DNA of 64,000 bases, taken from the NCBI GenBank assembly GCA_030386875.1, contig CM059563.1, positions 52,021,602 to 52,085,601 of the forward strand, in the 5' to 3' direction. Each line of letters starts with the position of its first letter. Position 1 is the first letter of the stretch. Below, piece after piece: positions 44,913-55,351 of this stretch. A model generated the notes under the pieces. The model was not told where the DNA came from. It saw nothing but the letters and a program-made list of their open reading frames with translations, and ran no database searches. This stretch comes from Morinoia aosen. Taxonomy: Eukaryota; Arthropoda; Malacostraca; Amphipoda; Talitridae. The translations under genes and the position numbers were made by a program.

Positions 44913-45277
44913 CTGTACCGTGGTACTGCGAATAACTCAGCTGAATTTATGGTCATGAGCTGTACTCCGTTGTGGGCTTTGAACTATCTTTTTGTCTCGC
45001 TTGCGAGAAAGCTGGCGCATTGTGCAGCTAATATCATTCACGACTGTTTCAATTTGTTTGTTTCTTTTTCTATTGTCTTCTTTTTTCACCGCCTCCTAGA
45101 AATCGACTTCGCTAAGTGCTGTTTTTCGTATCTATTCATCTAAGTTATTTTCCAATTTTTCAACCTTGCGTAACTGTTCCAGTTCAACACGTGTTAAAAT
45201 ACGAAGATAATCCCTTATCTTAACTAAAAGAACACTCTATTGTTAAAATTTTAAATCAGTCAGTCTCTGAACGCAAC
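44913..45277. other. AT-rich DNA, nothing recognised
   Basis: A 64-codon frame at 44949-45143 is hydrophobic but T-rich and unlike any known protein. Confidence 0.5.
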
Positions 45278-45305
45278 GTTTCGATGTCACTAACATCATC
45301 ATCAG
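45278..45305 (-). ncRNA. Hammerhead-like motif
   Basis: On the minus strand CTGATGA, T, a perfect 5-bp stem GATGT/ACATC with loop TAGTG, then GAAAC and a possible short stem III (ACG/CGT). Stem I does not pair well, so self-cleavage is uncertain. Confidence 0.35.
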
Positions 45306-45359
45306 GCTGCAAAAGAGCAGTTCTTCTGTATTTTTCAGCCTGATGATGATGTTAGTGAC
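45286..45359. repeat. Perfect 24-bp inverted repeat
   Basis: GTCACTAACATCATCATCAG+GCTG at 45286-45309 is exactly reverse-complemented at 45336-45359, with a 26-bp loop. It overlaps the hammerhead-like motif and abuts copy 4 of repeat R. Confidence 0.85.
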
Positions 45360-45365
45360 CTCCTC

Positions 45366-45718
45366 AGGGGGATACAACTGTTGTATCTATGGGAATTAGC
45401 GCTCCCAGGGGGACTATGTGAGGGCCCGAGCTAAAGGTTAGGTAGGCTTCCTTTTTGTTGAAATAGAATGGGTTTTTGTTTTGTTACGGACCATCTTTTT
45501 TCGGTTCACTGCTGTCCTGTTTTTTCAGCACCTAATACTTTCTTCTTCAACTTTGATCGCGTTTCATGAACTTCTTTCTCATCTTACTGTTTCTATGCCC
45601 TTTCTGCATAGATTCCACGTTCCCTTAACTCCATACTAGATGGTGCCTTCTTCCCACCTCTCTCTGGATCTCATTTGTTGAGGATAGGGAGGCTTAAACT
45701 AACTAATAATCCAATCCT
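45366..45718 (+). repeat. 350-bp repeat R, copy 4 (full)
   Basis: One of the most complete copies: GGGGGATACAACTGTTGTAT, GGGAATTAGCGCTCCCAGGG, GGTTAGGTAGGC, CTGTCCTGTTTTTTCAGCAC, ATAGGGAGGCTTAAACTAAC. Confidence 0.85.
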
Positions 45719-45741
45719 TGAAGTGCTAACAGAACCCCCCC

Positions 45742-46068
45742 CAGGAGGATACAACTTTAGTATCTATGGGTATTAGCACTCCCAGAGGAAATACGAGGTC
45801 CCGAGCTAAAGATTGGGCATTTTTGTTTTGTTTGGAACAATCTTTTTTCGGTTCACTGCTGCCTTTTATTTCAGTCCGTGTTACTCCCTTCAACTTTTAT
45901 CTCGTTTCAAAAATTTCCTTCCTATCCTACTGCCCTTATGTGCTGTCGGTTTGTGCGGGATCACATCTTTTGCATCAATTTTCCGGCCCCTTGGTTCCAA
46001 CTCTATAGTGCCTTCATCTTTGGAACGCTATTGTGTGGTTAGAGAGGCTTAAGCTAACGCACCTAATC
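45742..46068 (+). repeat. 350-bp repeat R, copy 5 (full)
   Basis: Follows copy 4 after only 23 bp, in the same orientation, with the same landmarks. Confidence 0.85.
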
Positions 46069-46095
46069 GAGAAACGCTAAAATGTTTACTCTCTT

Positions 46096-46884
46096 TTAGT
46101 GCCACTTCTTTATCTTCTTGTGGGTGGGTAGAAGAATGGGAGGAGTGGATGGGTGTGTGGGAGGGAGTAGTAGATGAAGGAGTGAATAGAAGGAAGAGAG
46201 GGGGGAGGGTATATCAGGAAGGGAGGAGGAGGAAGAGCGGAGGAAGGCCGGGCGGCGGCGGAGGGCTGGGCCCAGAAATCGATGCGTGCGCTGCGTCACG
46301 TCTCCTCCCGCGACCCAGCAGTCTCTCCAGGCGCCCATGTGTGTGTGGGGCCACCGCCGCTGTGGACGCATATTGCTCTCATATCTCATGGTCCTGTTGC
46401 TCACACTTCGGTAGCAGTGATACACACCTGTGCTGCAACTCGCCTTCGTGAGCAGTAAATACATCAGCGCTAACGCCCGTTGTTGAGGCATAACGGACGT
46501 GATTTGTATGGCGGCGGTGATCCCTGCTGTGAATTGAGGCGGTGTTGTAGTGGTATCATCTTCTGGTTCTGCTCCAGCTATTGCCTGCTGCCAGCTGTGT
46601 GTCCGTATATTGACAGTTAGTGAATGCTCAGGATAGAGTTCAATATTGTGTAATGGTTTCAGAATGTCGTTTTGTGTTAGCCTGTCATTCATTTCTGATA
46701 GCTCTACCTCAAAACTTGGATGATTTTGCTGCAAATTAAAACGAGGTAACATGTTCAGCGTTTTATTTATTGTTTGGTTATGGTTGATGAATTTTAACCC
46801 ATTTCTGTGGAGGAGTGTATCAAATGCAGGTTTCGTATTGTGGTTCGTTGGAAAATGGAGCTGCCTTTGGGATAGTTGTTGCAT
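46096..46884 (-). other. GC-rich patch with a 262-codon minus-strand frame
   Basis: 46200-46560 is GC- and CpG-rich, unusual for this region, and could be a promoter or non-coding first exon (possibly of RUFY, 3.5 kb downstream). On the minus strand a frame of 262 codons stays open. Its N-terminal half (for example SFEVELSEMNDRLTQNDILK) looks protein-like; its C-terminal third is low-complexity Ser/Pro/His derived from a purine-rich tract. I recognise no domain. Confidence 0.3.
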
Positions 46885-47825
46885 TAGAAGTCGGTCGTTA
46901 TGTTTCCACTGTCCAACTTCGTAGCGCTTCTGATACTTGCATCAACAAAAATAGGAGCTCAAACTTGTGATGAATATTGGCATTACATGTTCGGAACCAA
47001 GGCAAAATTGGGCTGGTATGATAGCTTTGGGGCTCATGGTATATTTGTTTTATAGTTCGATCAACACACTCAGCGACTATTGACGGCGTGCTTGTTCGAG
47101 GAATTGCATGTTACTAAGTGTCCCTCGGACTGTAGCTCGTTTATTTTGATATTTGTGCTGCTGTGATATATGTCGTAGGATTACAAGAACACTAATTTAA
47201 ATATCACTGGTCTGGGTCATTGCATCATTTTCTGGTAATGCCAAAAAGTTAATTACAGTTTTTTCACAGTTGAATTGCTTTCTGAAGACCACGTTGTCAC
47301 GTGTAAACCGGAACGTCTTCAACGAACCTGATGCCGCTGTACGTGAAATGTAGAAGGTCGTAAATTAGCGTACTTTCAAAATTTAACAGTTTTATTTGCA
47401 CTACACTTTGATCATAACTAAAAGGCCAAGAAGCAATTTGTCTTTTCCTTGGGAATCACAGCATTTCTAAAGGCACCTTGGCGGCTACCTAAAATGAATT
47501 TAGAGGCAATGTGAGGCACGAAGTTCCGTTACTCTGTTCATATTTGTCACCTTGATCAACGCTTCTTCAGGTTTCATTTATTTCTTTTTATTCGTGTTTT
47601 CATTTAATTTTTTGTATCAATGAGAGGGGATCTGTGTTAGGCGTGTGTTGTTTTTTGTTCCTTGCTGTTTATTTTGTGCATTTTGTCCCTGAATGTCTTA
47701 TCACCATGGAATTTTCCTCTCTCGAAGCGGAGGAAGGACAGGCTTGCGATCAATAACAGCATTTGCGATATTTGTAGTAATTGAGGTAATTGACTATATT
47801 GCTCCCAACTAATGTGCTTATTGAA
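46885..47825. other. AT-rich DNA, nothing recognised
   Basis: No coding or repeat signal noticed. Confidence 0.5.
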
Positions 47826-48158
47826 GTTAGTTCTCCCAGGGGGACAATACGAGGTGGCGAGCTCATTGGTAGGTAGGCCTCCCTTTGGTTAACAGTTTTT
47901 CATTTTGTTGAAAACCATATTTTTTGGTTCACTTCTTGGTTCAGCACCTACTATTCTCTTCTTCAACTTTTATCTTGTTTCATAAACTTCTTTCGCTTCT
48001 TGCTGATCCTGTGCGCAGGGTATCTTGTGTTGAAATTGCCTAAATTTTCCCTTCCCTCAACTCCATACTAAATGGTGCTTTTCCTCCTTCTTCTCCTCTT
48101 AGGAACACACTTCTCATGGTTAGGGAGGCCTAAACTAATAGCTATTTAATAAAATCTT
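47826..48158 (+). repeat. 350-bp repeat R, copy 6
   Basis: From TTAGTTCTCCCAGGGGGACA to GGTTAGGGAGGCCTAAACTA. Confidence 0.8.
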
Positions 48159-48249
48159 TGTTGGTGGGAATTTAGTTTGAACGTCAGCTTGGCCTTAGTT
48201 CTTTCTCTGCTTCTTTCATTGTGCCTGACTATGACAGAACATTCGAAAA

Positions 48250-48371
48250 TGTTTCATTTTGTCAAATTTACAATATTTGACAATGTCAAACATTTTTGAC
48301 AATGCCGTTTTTGTTTTCATTGTCAAACATTGACAGCGTTTCATTGTCAAATATTGACAATGTTTCATTGT
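48250..48371. repeat. Cluster of TTGACAATGTCAA-type palindromes
   Basis: About seven overlapping TTGACAATG / CATTGTCAA words in both orientations within 120 bp, able to form alternative small hairpins. Confidence 0.6.
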
Positions 48372-48672
48372 CATGTTAGCTTTTCTTTTTCACTGTTGGA
48401 TCTTCTTTTCGGCTTTGGTGGTAAAACCAAACACAGTGTGAGACGTTTGTGAAGCTTTACATTTACAATTTTCTATGAAAATGAAGCATTTGATTTAGTG
48501 AAAATGAGCACTCTATTTGTGCAATTAATTTGTCTCGATACAGTAATTGTTAAATGCTGGCGCAAAACTTATTTATTTGGTAGTCACACAAATTTCACAT
48601 CCTAGAAGTGCACCTTATTCTTATTACAATCCCTATGGGTAAATTCGTCAAATTCAGATATAATGTATTTTG
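48372..48672. other. AT-rich DNA, nothing recognised
   Basis: No signal noticed. Confidence 0.5.
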
Positions 48673-48737
48673 ACAAAAAAAGGGCAAAAACCAGGCGACA
48701 TATCATTTTTAAAAAACTGTATGTCAAAAATAAGAAC

Positions 48738-48762
48738 GTTTCGGGCCTAGACCCATCTTCAG
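48738..48762 (-). ncRNA. Hammerhead-like motif of Penelope type
   Basis: Minus strand CTGAAGA, T, stem GGGTC/GGCCC, then GAAAC. Penelope-like elements are known to carry hammerhead motifs in their repeats, and the context fits. Here CTGAAGA deviates from the core CTGANGA only at the variable position. Confidence 0.45.
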
Positions 48763-48941
48763 CTGAACAATCTGAAATGACAATAGTGAAAACATTAATA
48801 AACTAGATCCATCATTGGCTAAAACAATCTGAAATGACAATATTGAAATATTGAAAACCTAAACTAGAGAAACTGTTGTTATCTCGACAGTGGCACACAT
48901 GAGAATGAAATAAAGTGACAGGAGGATGGGTAAAGGTTCTA

Positions 48942-49315
48942 ACTAACTATGTGAAGAGGGTGAGCTTTCTGCATGTCATTAAGCTGAGGCTTTAATTTGT
49001 GGATGTAGAGGGACTCTAAAATTCTAAGTTTAACTGAATTACTGGAATGACCTAATATGGAAAAGTCTGATGCAGAAATTGATTCTAATTTTTGACACAG
49101 TTTTTTAAAAATGATATGTCGCCTGGTTTTTGCACTTTTGTTTTTGTTAAAATTGCGTTGCACGCAGAACTTACCGGTAATGTATTTTGTATGTAGCTGG
49201 TGGCCTTATACAAGCTACAGTATGCAAATGGAGGTAGACTAAGATACTTTGTGTTATTATTTATCCAAATGCTCCGAGCTGTGTCAAAAATGGTCCATTT
49301 TTCCGGTAACACCAC
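48942..49315 (-). pseudogene. Penelope-like protein C-terminus (GIY-YIG region), broken
   Basis: One minus frame ends with ILGHSSNSVKLRILESLYIH, KLKPQLNDMQKAHPLHIVS and a stop, a pattern I associate with the end of Penelope-type GIY-YIG endonucleases (ESLYI..KL.P.LN). Upstream coding blocks (YKATSYIQNT and neighbours) are in another frame, so the copy is frameshifted. No RT motifs are present; only the 3' part was inserted or survives. Confidence 0.6.
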
Positions 49316-49380
49316 TAGCGGTAACGTATTTAACCTTCTGATATTCCAGGGTAAGCCTTCTTCATTATGTACTTTGGCTG

Positions 49381-49961
49381 GTCTATTTGTATCAAATGAA
49401 CATAGTAAGCGCGTGTTATAAACTTGATCTACGCGGGCGTTATGCAGCGTTTCGTTTGAACAATTCGCAGACGTATTATGGAGACGACAACGAGATGGTG
49501 TTCGTTAATTTAGCAAGTCTGGTTGTGTAAACCGTGGTGCTTTGACATGAGAATAGCGGCTGGTGGACCATTATTGAAACAAATTTTGATGTGGCGTATC
49601 TTTGCTAATTTTATGTGAGTGAACATCTTGAGTGAAGTAATCGCGTGCGCGACACGATAGCTCTCACTCAAATCTTTTCATGACAGCCTCTGCGTTGTAA
49701 TAATCATGATTACTAGGGCTCAATGAAACATTCCAGTGTTAGAAATATATCCTGTGGTCATTATTTGGAGTGTATCGAATAACTTGATAGAGAGGCAGTG
49801 TATAATTTAGTGCTCTTTTCTGGTGTGCTGGAGAGAATCCCAAGACCCTCATATACACACAATGGTGACATGCGGTACGTGCAACGTAAATGAGCGTTGA
49901 TACGGAGGTAGTACTTCAAGCGAGCGGAGGACGTTAGAACTGCGTTGCGTAACTGAGTACA
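49381..49961 (+). promoter_or_regulatory. Upstream region of RUFY, promoter presumed
   Basis: No repeat or coding sequence seen. Being directly upstream of the first coding exon it probably contains the 5' UTR and perhaps the promoter, but no TATA box or initiator is convincing. Confidence 0.35.
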
Positions 49962-49991
49962 ATGGTCCCGCTGCAGCGCTGTGCCCTATAA
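49962..49991 (+). promoter_or_regulatory. Upstream ORF (9 codons) touching the RUFY start
   Basis: ATG at 49962 encodes MVPLQRCAL, and its TAA overlaps the first in-frame RUFY ATG by one base (TAATG). If transcribed, this arrangement would favour reinitiation at, or leaky scanning to, the RUFY start codons at 49991 and 50006. Confidence 0.5.
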
Positions 49992-50219
49992 TGACACTGG
50001 ACAACATGGCGGGAGCAGAAGATACAATTTACCTGTGCAACTTTCGTGTTTCCGTGGACGGGGATTGGCTGTGCCTCAAGGAGCTTGCTGAAGCCTCGGG
50101 GGGAGGCGGGGGCTCGGGGTCGCGCCCCACCAGCCCCAGGTCCCCCGGCATGGATGGCTTCCCCAGCCACTTCGCCCTCCCCCCCAACCTCTTCACGCCC
50201 TACGTGCCTGTAGCCGTGG
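49991..50219 (+). CDS. rufy: RUFY (RUN and FYVE domain protein), coding exon 1
   Basis: RUFY proteins are effectors of small GTPases on endosomes and lysosomes: an N-terminal RUN domain, coiled coils and a C-terminal FYVE finger that binds PI3P. Exon 1 encodes MAGAEDTIYLCNFRVSVDG, DWLCLKELAEA, a Gly/Ser/Pro linker and LPPNLFTPYVPVAV. Two starts are possible: ATG 49991, or ATG 50006 in a stronger context (AACATGG), which I prefer. The donor is either GTCCGT at 50220 (phase 1, joining exon 2 at 51951) or GTGGGT at 50216 (phase 0, joining at 51953); both keep the frame and differ by one or two residues. From 50006 the eight exons give 447 in-frame codons. Confidence 0.8.
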
Positions 50220-50708
50220 GTCCGTTGCCTGATTTTGCTCACCCGTCTTGTGGTTCCGTTTTGTGACCAGGCTGCAATTTTTAAATTTTTCATCATGTCG
50301 AATTTTTATATTTTTTTAGATTTTTATTTTATTTTTAATTCATTAGTTATTATTTCGAAAAATGTAGAATATTCAAATCCGTATGTAAGCATTTTTTCTT
50401 GGAATAAGATTTCAATTTCATTTTTTGTTTTCGTCTCGTAACTTCCTTTAAAGTGAGATAAAATATTCATGTTTTTTGATTACCTCTGATGTCGTACAAT
50501 GGTATGTGGATCGAAATTAGATGCGATTTTCCTCATGTTCCGTTTTCTTCATTTACTTAGACTCCGTTATTGAAGAACGGATTTTATTTAGATTTCAGAT
50601 TGTTTCGGGTCATTGTACGTCCCGCTCCAGCTCATTCGCCTGATGTTGTAACTGATCGCGTTTATCGTTTTCAACTTTTTTTAAGTTATTAATTTCTAAA
50701 AAATTTAA

Positions 50709-51062
50709 ACTTTTTGAATTTATCGACTTTTTGAATTTATCAACTTTTTGAATTTATCAACTTTTTGAATTTATCAACTTTTTGAATTTATCAACTTTTT
50801 GAATTTATCAACTTTTTGAATTTATCAACTTTTTGAATTTATCAACTTTTTGAATTTATCAACTTTTTGAATTTATCAACTTTTTGAATTTATCAACTTT
50901 TTGAATTTATCAACTTTTTGAATTTATCAACTTTTTGAATTTATCAACTTTTTGAATTTATCAACTTTTTGAATTTATCAACTTTTTGAATTTATCAACT
51001 TTTTGAATTTATCAACTTTTTGAATTTATCAACTTGCTGAATTTATCAACTTGCTGAATTTA
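50709..51062. repeat. 17-bp minisatellite, ~21 units (RUFY intron 1)
   Basis: Unit ACTTTTTGAATTTATCA, nearly invariant; the last two units read CTTGCTGAATTTA. Confidence 0.95.
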
Positions 51063-51228
51063 GCTGTTATCATTTCCAAAATTTAAATATTCAAAGTCAT
51101 ACATAAGCTTTCTTTTTTTGTTGAAATGCCAGGTGTCTCCATAAATTTATAAATGAATGTATATGATTTTTAGTGCGCAATTTCTCCTATGTTATTACAA
51201 TGGAAAATCTCATAGAACACATTAAATT

Positions 51229-51454
51229 GGTTGGTCCGTCTTTCTTTCACGCTCATAGGGATGCTTCATGGCCGTATCTGTGATACAAGTTTCACCAGCG
51301 CACGAGTACCAGAATATTTTAATCGCAGGAACTATTAGGATGGGTACATTTGTTCGTCGTCCACATCTGGAGGATTTGTCTAAATTTTAGACAAAACCTT
51401 TATTAGACTAAAAAAATACGAATCCCATGATTTTTGACGCGTCGTGTACACTAG
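51229..51454 (-). repeat. Dispersed repeat X, copy 3 (reversed)
   Basis: In reverse it starts CTAGTGTACACGACGCGTCA, like copy 2. Includes CCGTATCTGTGATACAAGTT, the complement of the ATCACAGATACGG block. Confidence 0.7.
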
Positions 51455-51950
51455 TAATACAGAGTCTTCTATCCTGTTTATCATACTTTATTTCGAAGGC
51501 ATAAAAGGTAAAAAATATCGGAGTTAAACTCTTTTTTTCCTGCTTCAATATTTCAAATTAGTTGATACCTTTTTAGCTAAAATCCTGCATTGTAGTAATG
51601 TGGTATTGCGACGCTAGCGTAGCCTGGATACGCAACAATTAGGTGTTTGGAGCAGGGGGAGTATAAATATTGCTTTGCTATGCTCTGACGCAATGACAAC
51701 TTTCAGCTATATGTAGAAGTGCACAGTTTTTTCCTCAGCTGTTTAGATAATGCTAGTAAGCTTAAACTCTGCCGCCTGATAACCTAACTCAGTCAGCTAC
51801 ATCTATTGATATTCGTCGACCGATCCTAAAATTACGCCCCGGTACTGAGACCTTACAATTAATTTACACCCCGGGCGTAGTCAATTACACACCGGGGTAA
51901 ACAAGGCCGATGAGTGTCTGCTCGCTTGATGAAGTTGCGTGTTGTTGCAG

Positions 51951-52129
51951 AGCGTGACCCTGTGAGCATCGAGCGCAGCAACCTGGTCAACATCTGCAAG
52001 TTGGTGGTCAAGGAGCTGATCGAGTCGTCTCTAAAGAGCGGACGGCAACTGGACTCGGACTCCGTGCCTCTGCAGCACTTCTTCATTGTGCTCGAACATG
52101 TCCTCAGACACGGGCTCAAGCCCAAGAGG
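51951..52129 (+). CDS. rufy: RUFY coding exon 2 (RUN domain, first part)
   Basis: After TGTTGTTGCAG. Encodes RDPVSIERSNLVNICKLVVK, ELIESSLKSGRQLDSD and VPLQHFFIVLEHVLRHGLKP, a clear match to the start of the RUFY RUN domain, the module that contacts GTPases. Ends AAGAGG before GTGAGT in phase 0. Confidence 0.92.
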
Positions 52130-53306
52130 GTGAGTCCCGTACTTATTTGGAGAGGTGTTACCGTGTTGCTTCGAAACCAAGACGATGACCCTTTGCTGAT
52201 GTACAGGGTAGGGTGTATCATGTGGCGTAAGCCGTGCATCTTGCCCTCACATCGCAGGGAGTTCCTGGTGTTTTTATGTCCAGCTCTTGAGCGCGAGACT
52301 TTTTATAGGGTACAGGTGCGCTGGCAAGCGCTGCTTTAGAGGTAAGTTTCTCACTCATTTAAGGAGGTTCAAGCGTGCCGTCTAACATAGCTCTTTCCTG
52401 CTTCCCACTTGCTCCCCAGGGGGATTCAACTATTGTATCTATGGGAATTAGCTCTCCCAGAGGAAATATGAGGTCCTGAGCTGAGAATTAGGTAGGCCTT
52501 TGTTTGTTGAAGTAAATTATTTCTTGTTTTGTTGAGGAGTATCTTTTTTTGGTTCATGGGTATCCTGGTTTTTAGCACCTCTGATTTTCTTCTTCAGCTT
52601 TTTTCTTGTTTCCTAACCTTCCTTCTTAACTTTGTTTCTATGCGCACGGGATCTTGTGCAGGAACACACCTTGTGCATAGATTTCGAGTTCCCTCAACTC
52701 CATACTAAATACTGCCTTCATCCTTCCTCTCTTTGAACATCTTTGTTGGGGTAAGGGAAGCTAAAACTAACGTATAATTAATTGAATCATTCCTTGCTGT
52801 GACAAGGCAGCATAAGCAAATATTATTCCACTGGCGCCAGAAGCTAACTGCACATCTCAAAACCTATCTTTAACTAATCGAATACAAGTATCAGAACACA
52901 AATTTCCAATGTGCTACTAAGAGAGAAGGGACTCTAAAGTATGTATGGATGGATGTGCGTGTTGGCTTCTCAGCTTTAGAGGTTGTTCTGAGCGTATCTC
53001 CTTTGAATTACTTGGCTTTACCCAGGCAGGAGTTGGCCCACCTACGTACTAATTTTGAAATCACTACATCATTGCTGTAATATACCGTCGGCTTGGTTGA
53101 ATAGCTTATGGTAATTAATGTTCAGCATTGTTTATGGCTCGTATGGTTGTAGGCAAGTAAGGTTATATGCCATAGCACTTGCGGTTAGTTACTACGGTGC
53201 AGCTGTGCTGTGACTACAAGCGCTGAATTCCATCTGTAATTATATTACAATAGCTGAGCGCTCTCCTCAAGTCGTCCCATAAAATGATTGCTTCGTTTGC
53301 CGGCAG
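52130..53306 (+). other. RUFY intron 2
   Basis: 1.2 kb, containing copy 7 of repeat R; otherwise nothing recognised. Confidence 0.75.
52416..52788 (+). repeat. 350-bp repeat R, copy 7 (full)
   Basis: GGGGGATTCAACTATTGTAT to TAAGGGAAGCTAAAACTAAC. Inside RUFY intron 2, same strand as the gene. Confidence 0.85.
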
Positions 53307-53416
53307 GGTCTGCTGGGCCCCAAGAAGGAGCTGTGGGACCTGTTCCAGTTGGTCGAGCGCTGGAGCGTCGAGGCGCAGGACATCACCGCCAGCGTCAGGG
53401 ACCTGCCCACCGTCAA
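53307..53416 (+). CDS. rufy: RUFY coding exon 3 (RUN domain)
   Basis: After TTTGCCGGCAG. GLLGPKKELWDLFQLVERW, SVEAQDITASVRDLPTV; ends in phase 2 (AA) at a GTGAGG donor. The block is strongly conserved in RUFY1/2. Confidence 0.93.
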
Positions 53417-53805
53417 GTGAGGCTCTGCTGATGTCTTGTTGGGGCCGAGTTTTGCCTGACGTCACCAGTGAATGTTTAGTGGAGGCGCCAGTAAGGGCTC
53501 GTCGTAAAGACGCCGGTAATCGACTTGGTGGAAAGGCCAGTAAGGATGTAGTGAAGGCTTGGGGTGTAGTTAGTTTGAAACTCATGAGATAAACAAGGGC
53601 TTGGAATTGCGAACCAAGAGATCGTGTTGTGCTGCTAAGAAAAAAACCTAATGAAATGTACATAAATGTCACTAGTTTTTTGTAATGGCAGTTAAAATAG
53701 ATATAATGTGAAGCTCGTTGTACAAGTTTTACTTCTTATGTTGCCTACTTTATTAAACTGTTACCAGCATTTTTCGTTTTTTTTGCATGTTCCTCTCGTA
53801 CCTTT

Positions 53806-54145
53806 TAGGGGGATGCAACTATAGTATCGAGGTGAATTAACCCTCACAGGCGAAAAAGTAAAGTCCCGAGCTGAAAGTTAGGTAGGTCCTCTTTTTGTTT
53901 AAATACAATAGGTTGTCTCTTCCGTTACGGACCATCTTTTTTCGGTTCACTGCTGTCCTGTTTTTCAGCACCTACTACTTTCTTCTCCAAATTTTTCTTG
54001 TTTCATGAACTTCTTTCTTAGCTTCCTGTTTCTGTGCACCTTGTGCATAGATTCCGCGCTCCCTCAACTCCATACTAAATGGTGCCTTCCTCCTTCCTCT
54101 CTTAGAACATCTTTGTCGTGCAATTAAGGGAGGCTAAAACTTTCT
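53806..54145 (+). repeat. 350-bp repeat R, copy 8
   Basis: GGGGGATGCAACTATAGTAT to GGGAGGCTAAAACTTTC. Confidence 0.85.
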
Positions 54146-54160
54146 TATATAATGATAATT

Positions 54161-54326
54161 CAACTTTCATTTTTTTCATAAACTTCTTTCTCAACTCACT
54201 GTTTCTATGCACCATGTGCATAGATTCTGTATTCTCTAAACTCTGTACTAAATGGTGCCTTCCTCCTTCCCCTCTTTGGAATTCTTTTGTTGCGGTTAAA
54301 AAGCTCAAACTAATGTAATCTAATCT
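54161..54326 (+). repeat. 350-bp repeat R, copy 9 (3' half)
   Basis: CAACTTTCATTTTTTTCATA to AGCTCAAACTAATGTAATCT, directly after copy 8; only the second half of the unit. Confidence 0.75.
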
Positions 54327-54452
54327 CTCTTGTAACTTTTCTCATATTTCAACCTTGCCTCGCTTCTGCATGTAGTGTTTTGACAGCACCTCAGCGCCTA
54401 ACGGCCACCTTATGCTACCCCGCCATGTCCCTAACGTCCACCCTGTCCCCAG

Positions 54453-54660
54453 CACGGCGCTGGGCAGAGCCCGGGCCTGGCTGAGGCTCGCCCTCATGCA
54501 GAAGAAGCTCGCTGACTACTTCCGCCTGCTGCTGGAGCGCCGCGACGACCTCCTTGTTGAGTTCTACGAGCCTGGCTCCCTCATGCTGGCTGACGAGGCC
54601 GTCGTTATCATGGGGCTGCTCGTCGGCCTCAATGTGGTCGACTGCAATCTCTGTGTTAAG
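54453..54660 (+). CDS. rufy: RUFY coding exon 4 (RUN domain, last part)
   Basis: Its first base completes an Asn codon with exon 3. [66 protein letters not shown]. The [15 protein letters not shown] and FYEP...GLLVGLN blocks are diagnostic of RUFY RUN domains. Ends in phase 0 at GTGAGA. Confidence 0.95.
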
Positions 54661-55047
54661 GTGAGACGGCTTGTCTTGTAACCTCTGCGAGCAGCTTAGG
54701 TTAGGAGATAATTTGGTGCCTGCATTTACAGAGTAGATTGGTCATTATTCCTCATTTAAAAATTCATCTCTGCTGTGGAATTAGTTGCGTTAGCGTTATG
54801 TTTCATGCTCTGAAATGAAAAAGATAATCATATTCCGTGTTCAGGTTCAGTTACCAATAGGGTAAATCGTTTATGTATACAAACGGAGGGGTTTTATCGT
54901 TCTGGCTGTAGTCTCGTCAACTAATCCCATTTCTCTCTTCCGACAACCTCGCTCTTCTTTGGTTTCTCGGCGATTGGATTTTATTTAAATGATTTGAGTC
55001 ATCCACATAATTCCGTAATTCTTTATTCTAGCGTTTCTTATAAACCT

Positions 55048-55200
55048 AACTCACATTTTCTATGCGCAAGGGATCTCGAGTGGAAACACTAGTTTTTGCA
55101 GATTTTGGGTTTCCAAAAGTTTTTTCTAAATGGTACCTTCCTCTCTTTGGAACGCCTTTATTTCGGTTAGGGAGCATTAACCAACTTTTCTAATCTATTC
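55048..55200 (+). repeat. 350-bp repeat R, copy 10 (3' half)
   Basis: TCTATGCGCAAGGGATCTCG, AAATGGTACCTTCCTCTCTT and GGTTAGGGAGCATTAAC. Confidence 0.65.
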
Positions 55201-55351
55201 TTATTGACTTAAGTTATTCAGATTTGATATAAAACTTTTAGAGTTTCTACTTTCTTAAATCAGATTGAAAAGCATTTCCTAATCACGTCAGTTATGTACG
55301 ACATTGGCCGGCTATAAAAACAAAGTGTTGCTTCAGTTTACTGATCTCTGA

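Larger units (their letters stand above)
48673..49380 (-). mobile_element. Penelope-like retroelement 3' remnant
   Basis: The minus-strand fragment encodes the end of a Penelope-type protein. The sequence GGCGACATATCATTTTTAAA at its left side recurs inverted at about 49090-49125, so the piece carries inverted partial ends, a frequent arrangement in these elements. A hammerhead-like motif sits at 48738-48762. Confidence 0.65.
50220..51950 (+). other. RUFY intron 1
   Basis: 1.7 kb, AT-rich, holding a 17-bp minisatellite and a reversed copy of repeat X. Confidence 0.75.
53417..54452 (+). other. RUFY intron 3
   Basis: 1.0 kb, with copies 8 and 9 of repeat R; ends CCTGTCCCCAG. Confidence 0.75.

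Noticed and set aside
53284-53592. 102-codon frame over RUFY exon 3 in another frame
   Set aside because: Out of frame with the conserved RUN domain exon that it overlaps.
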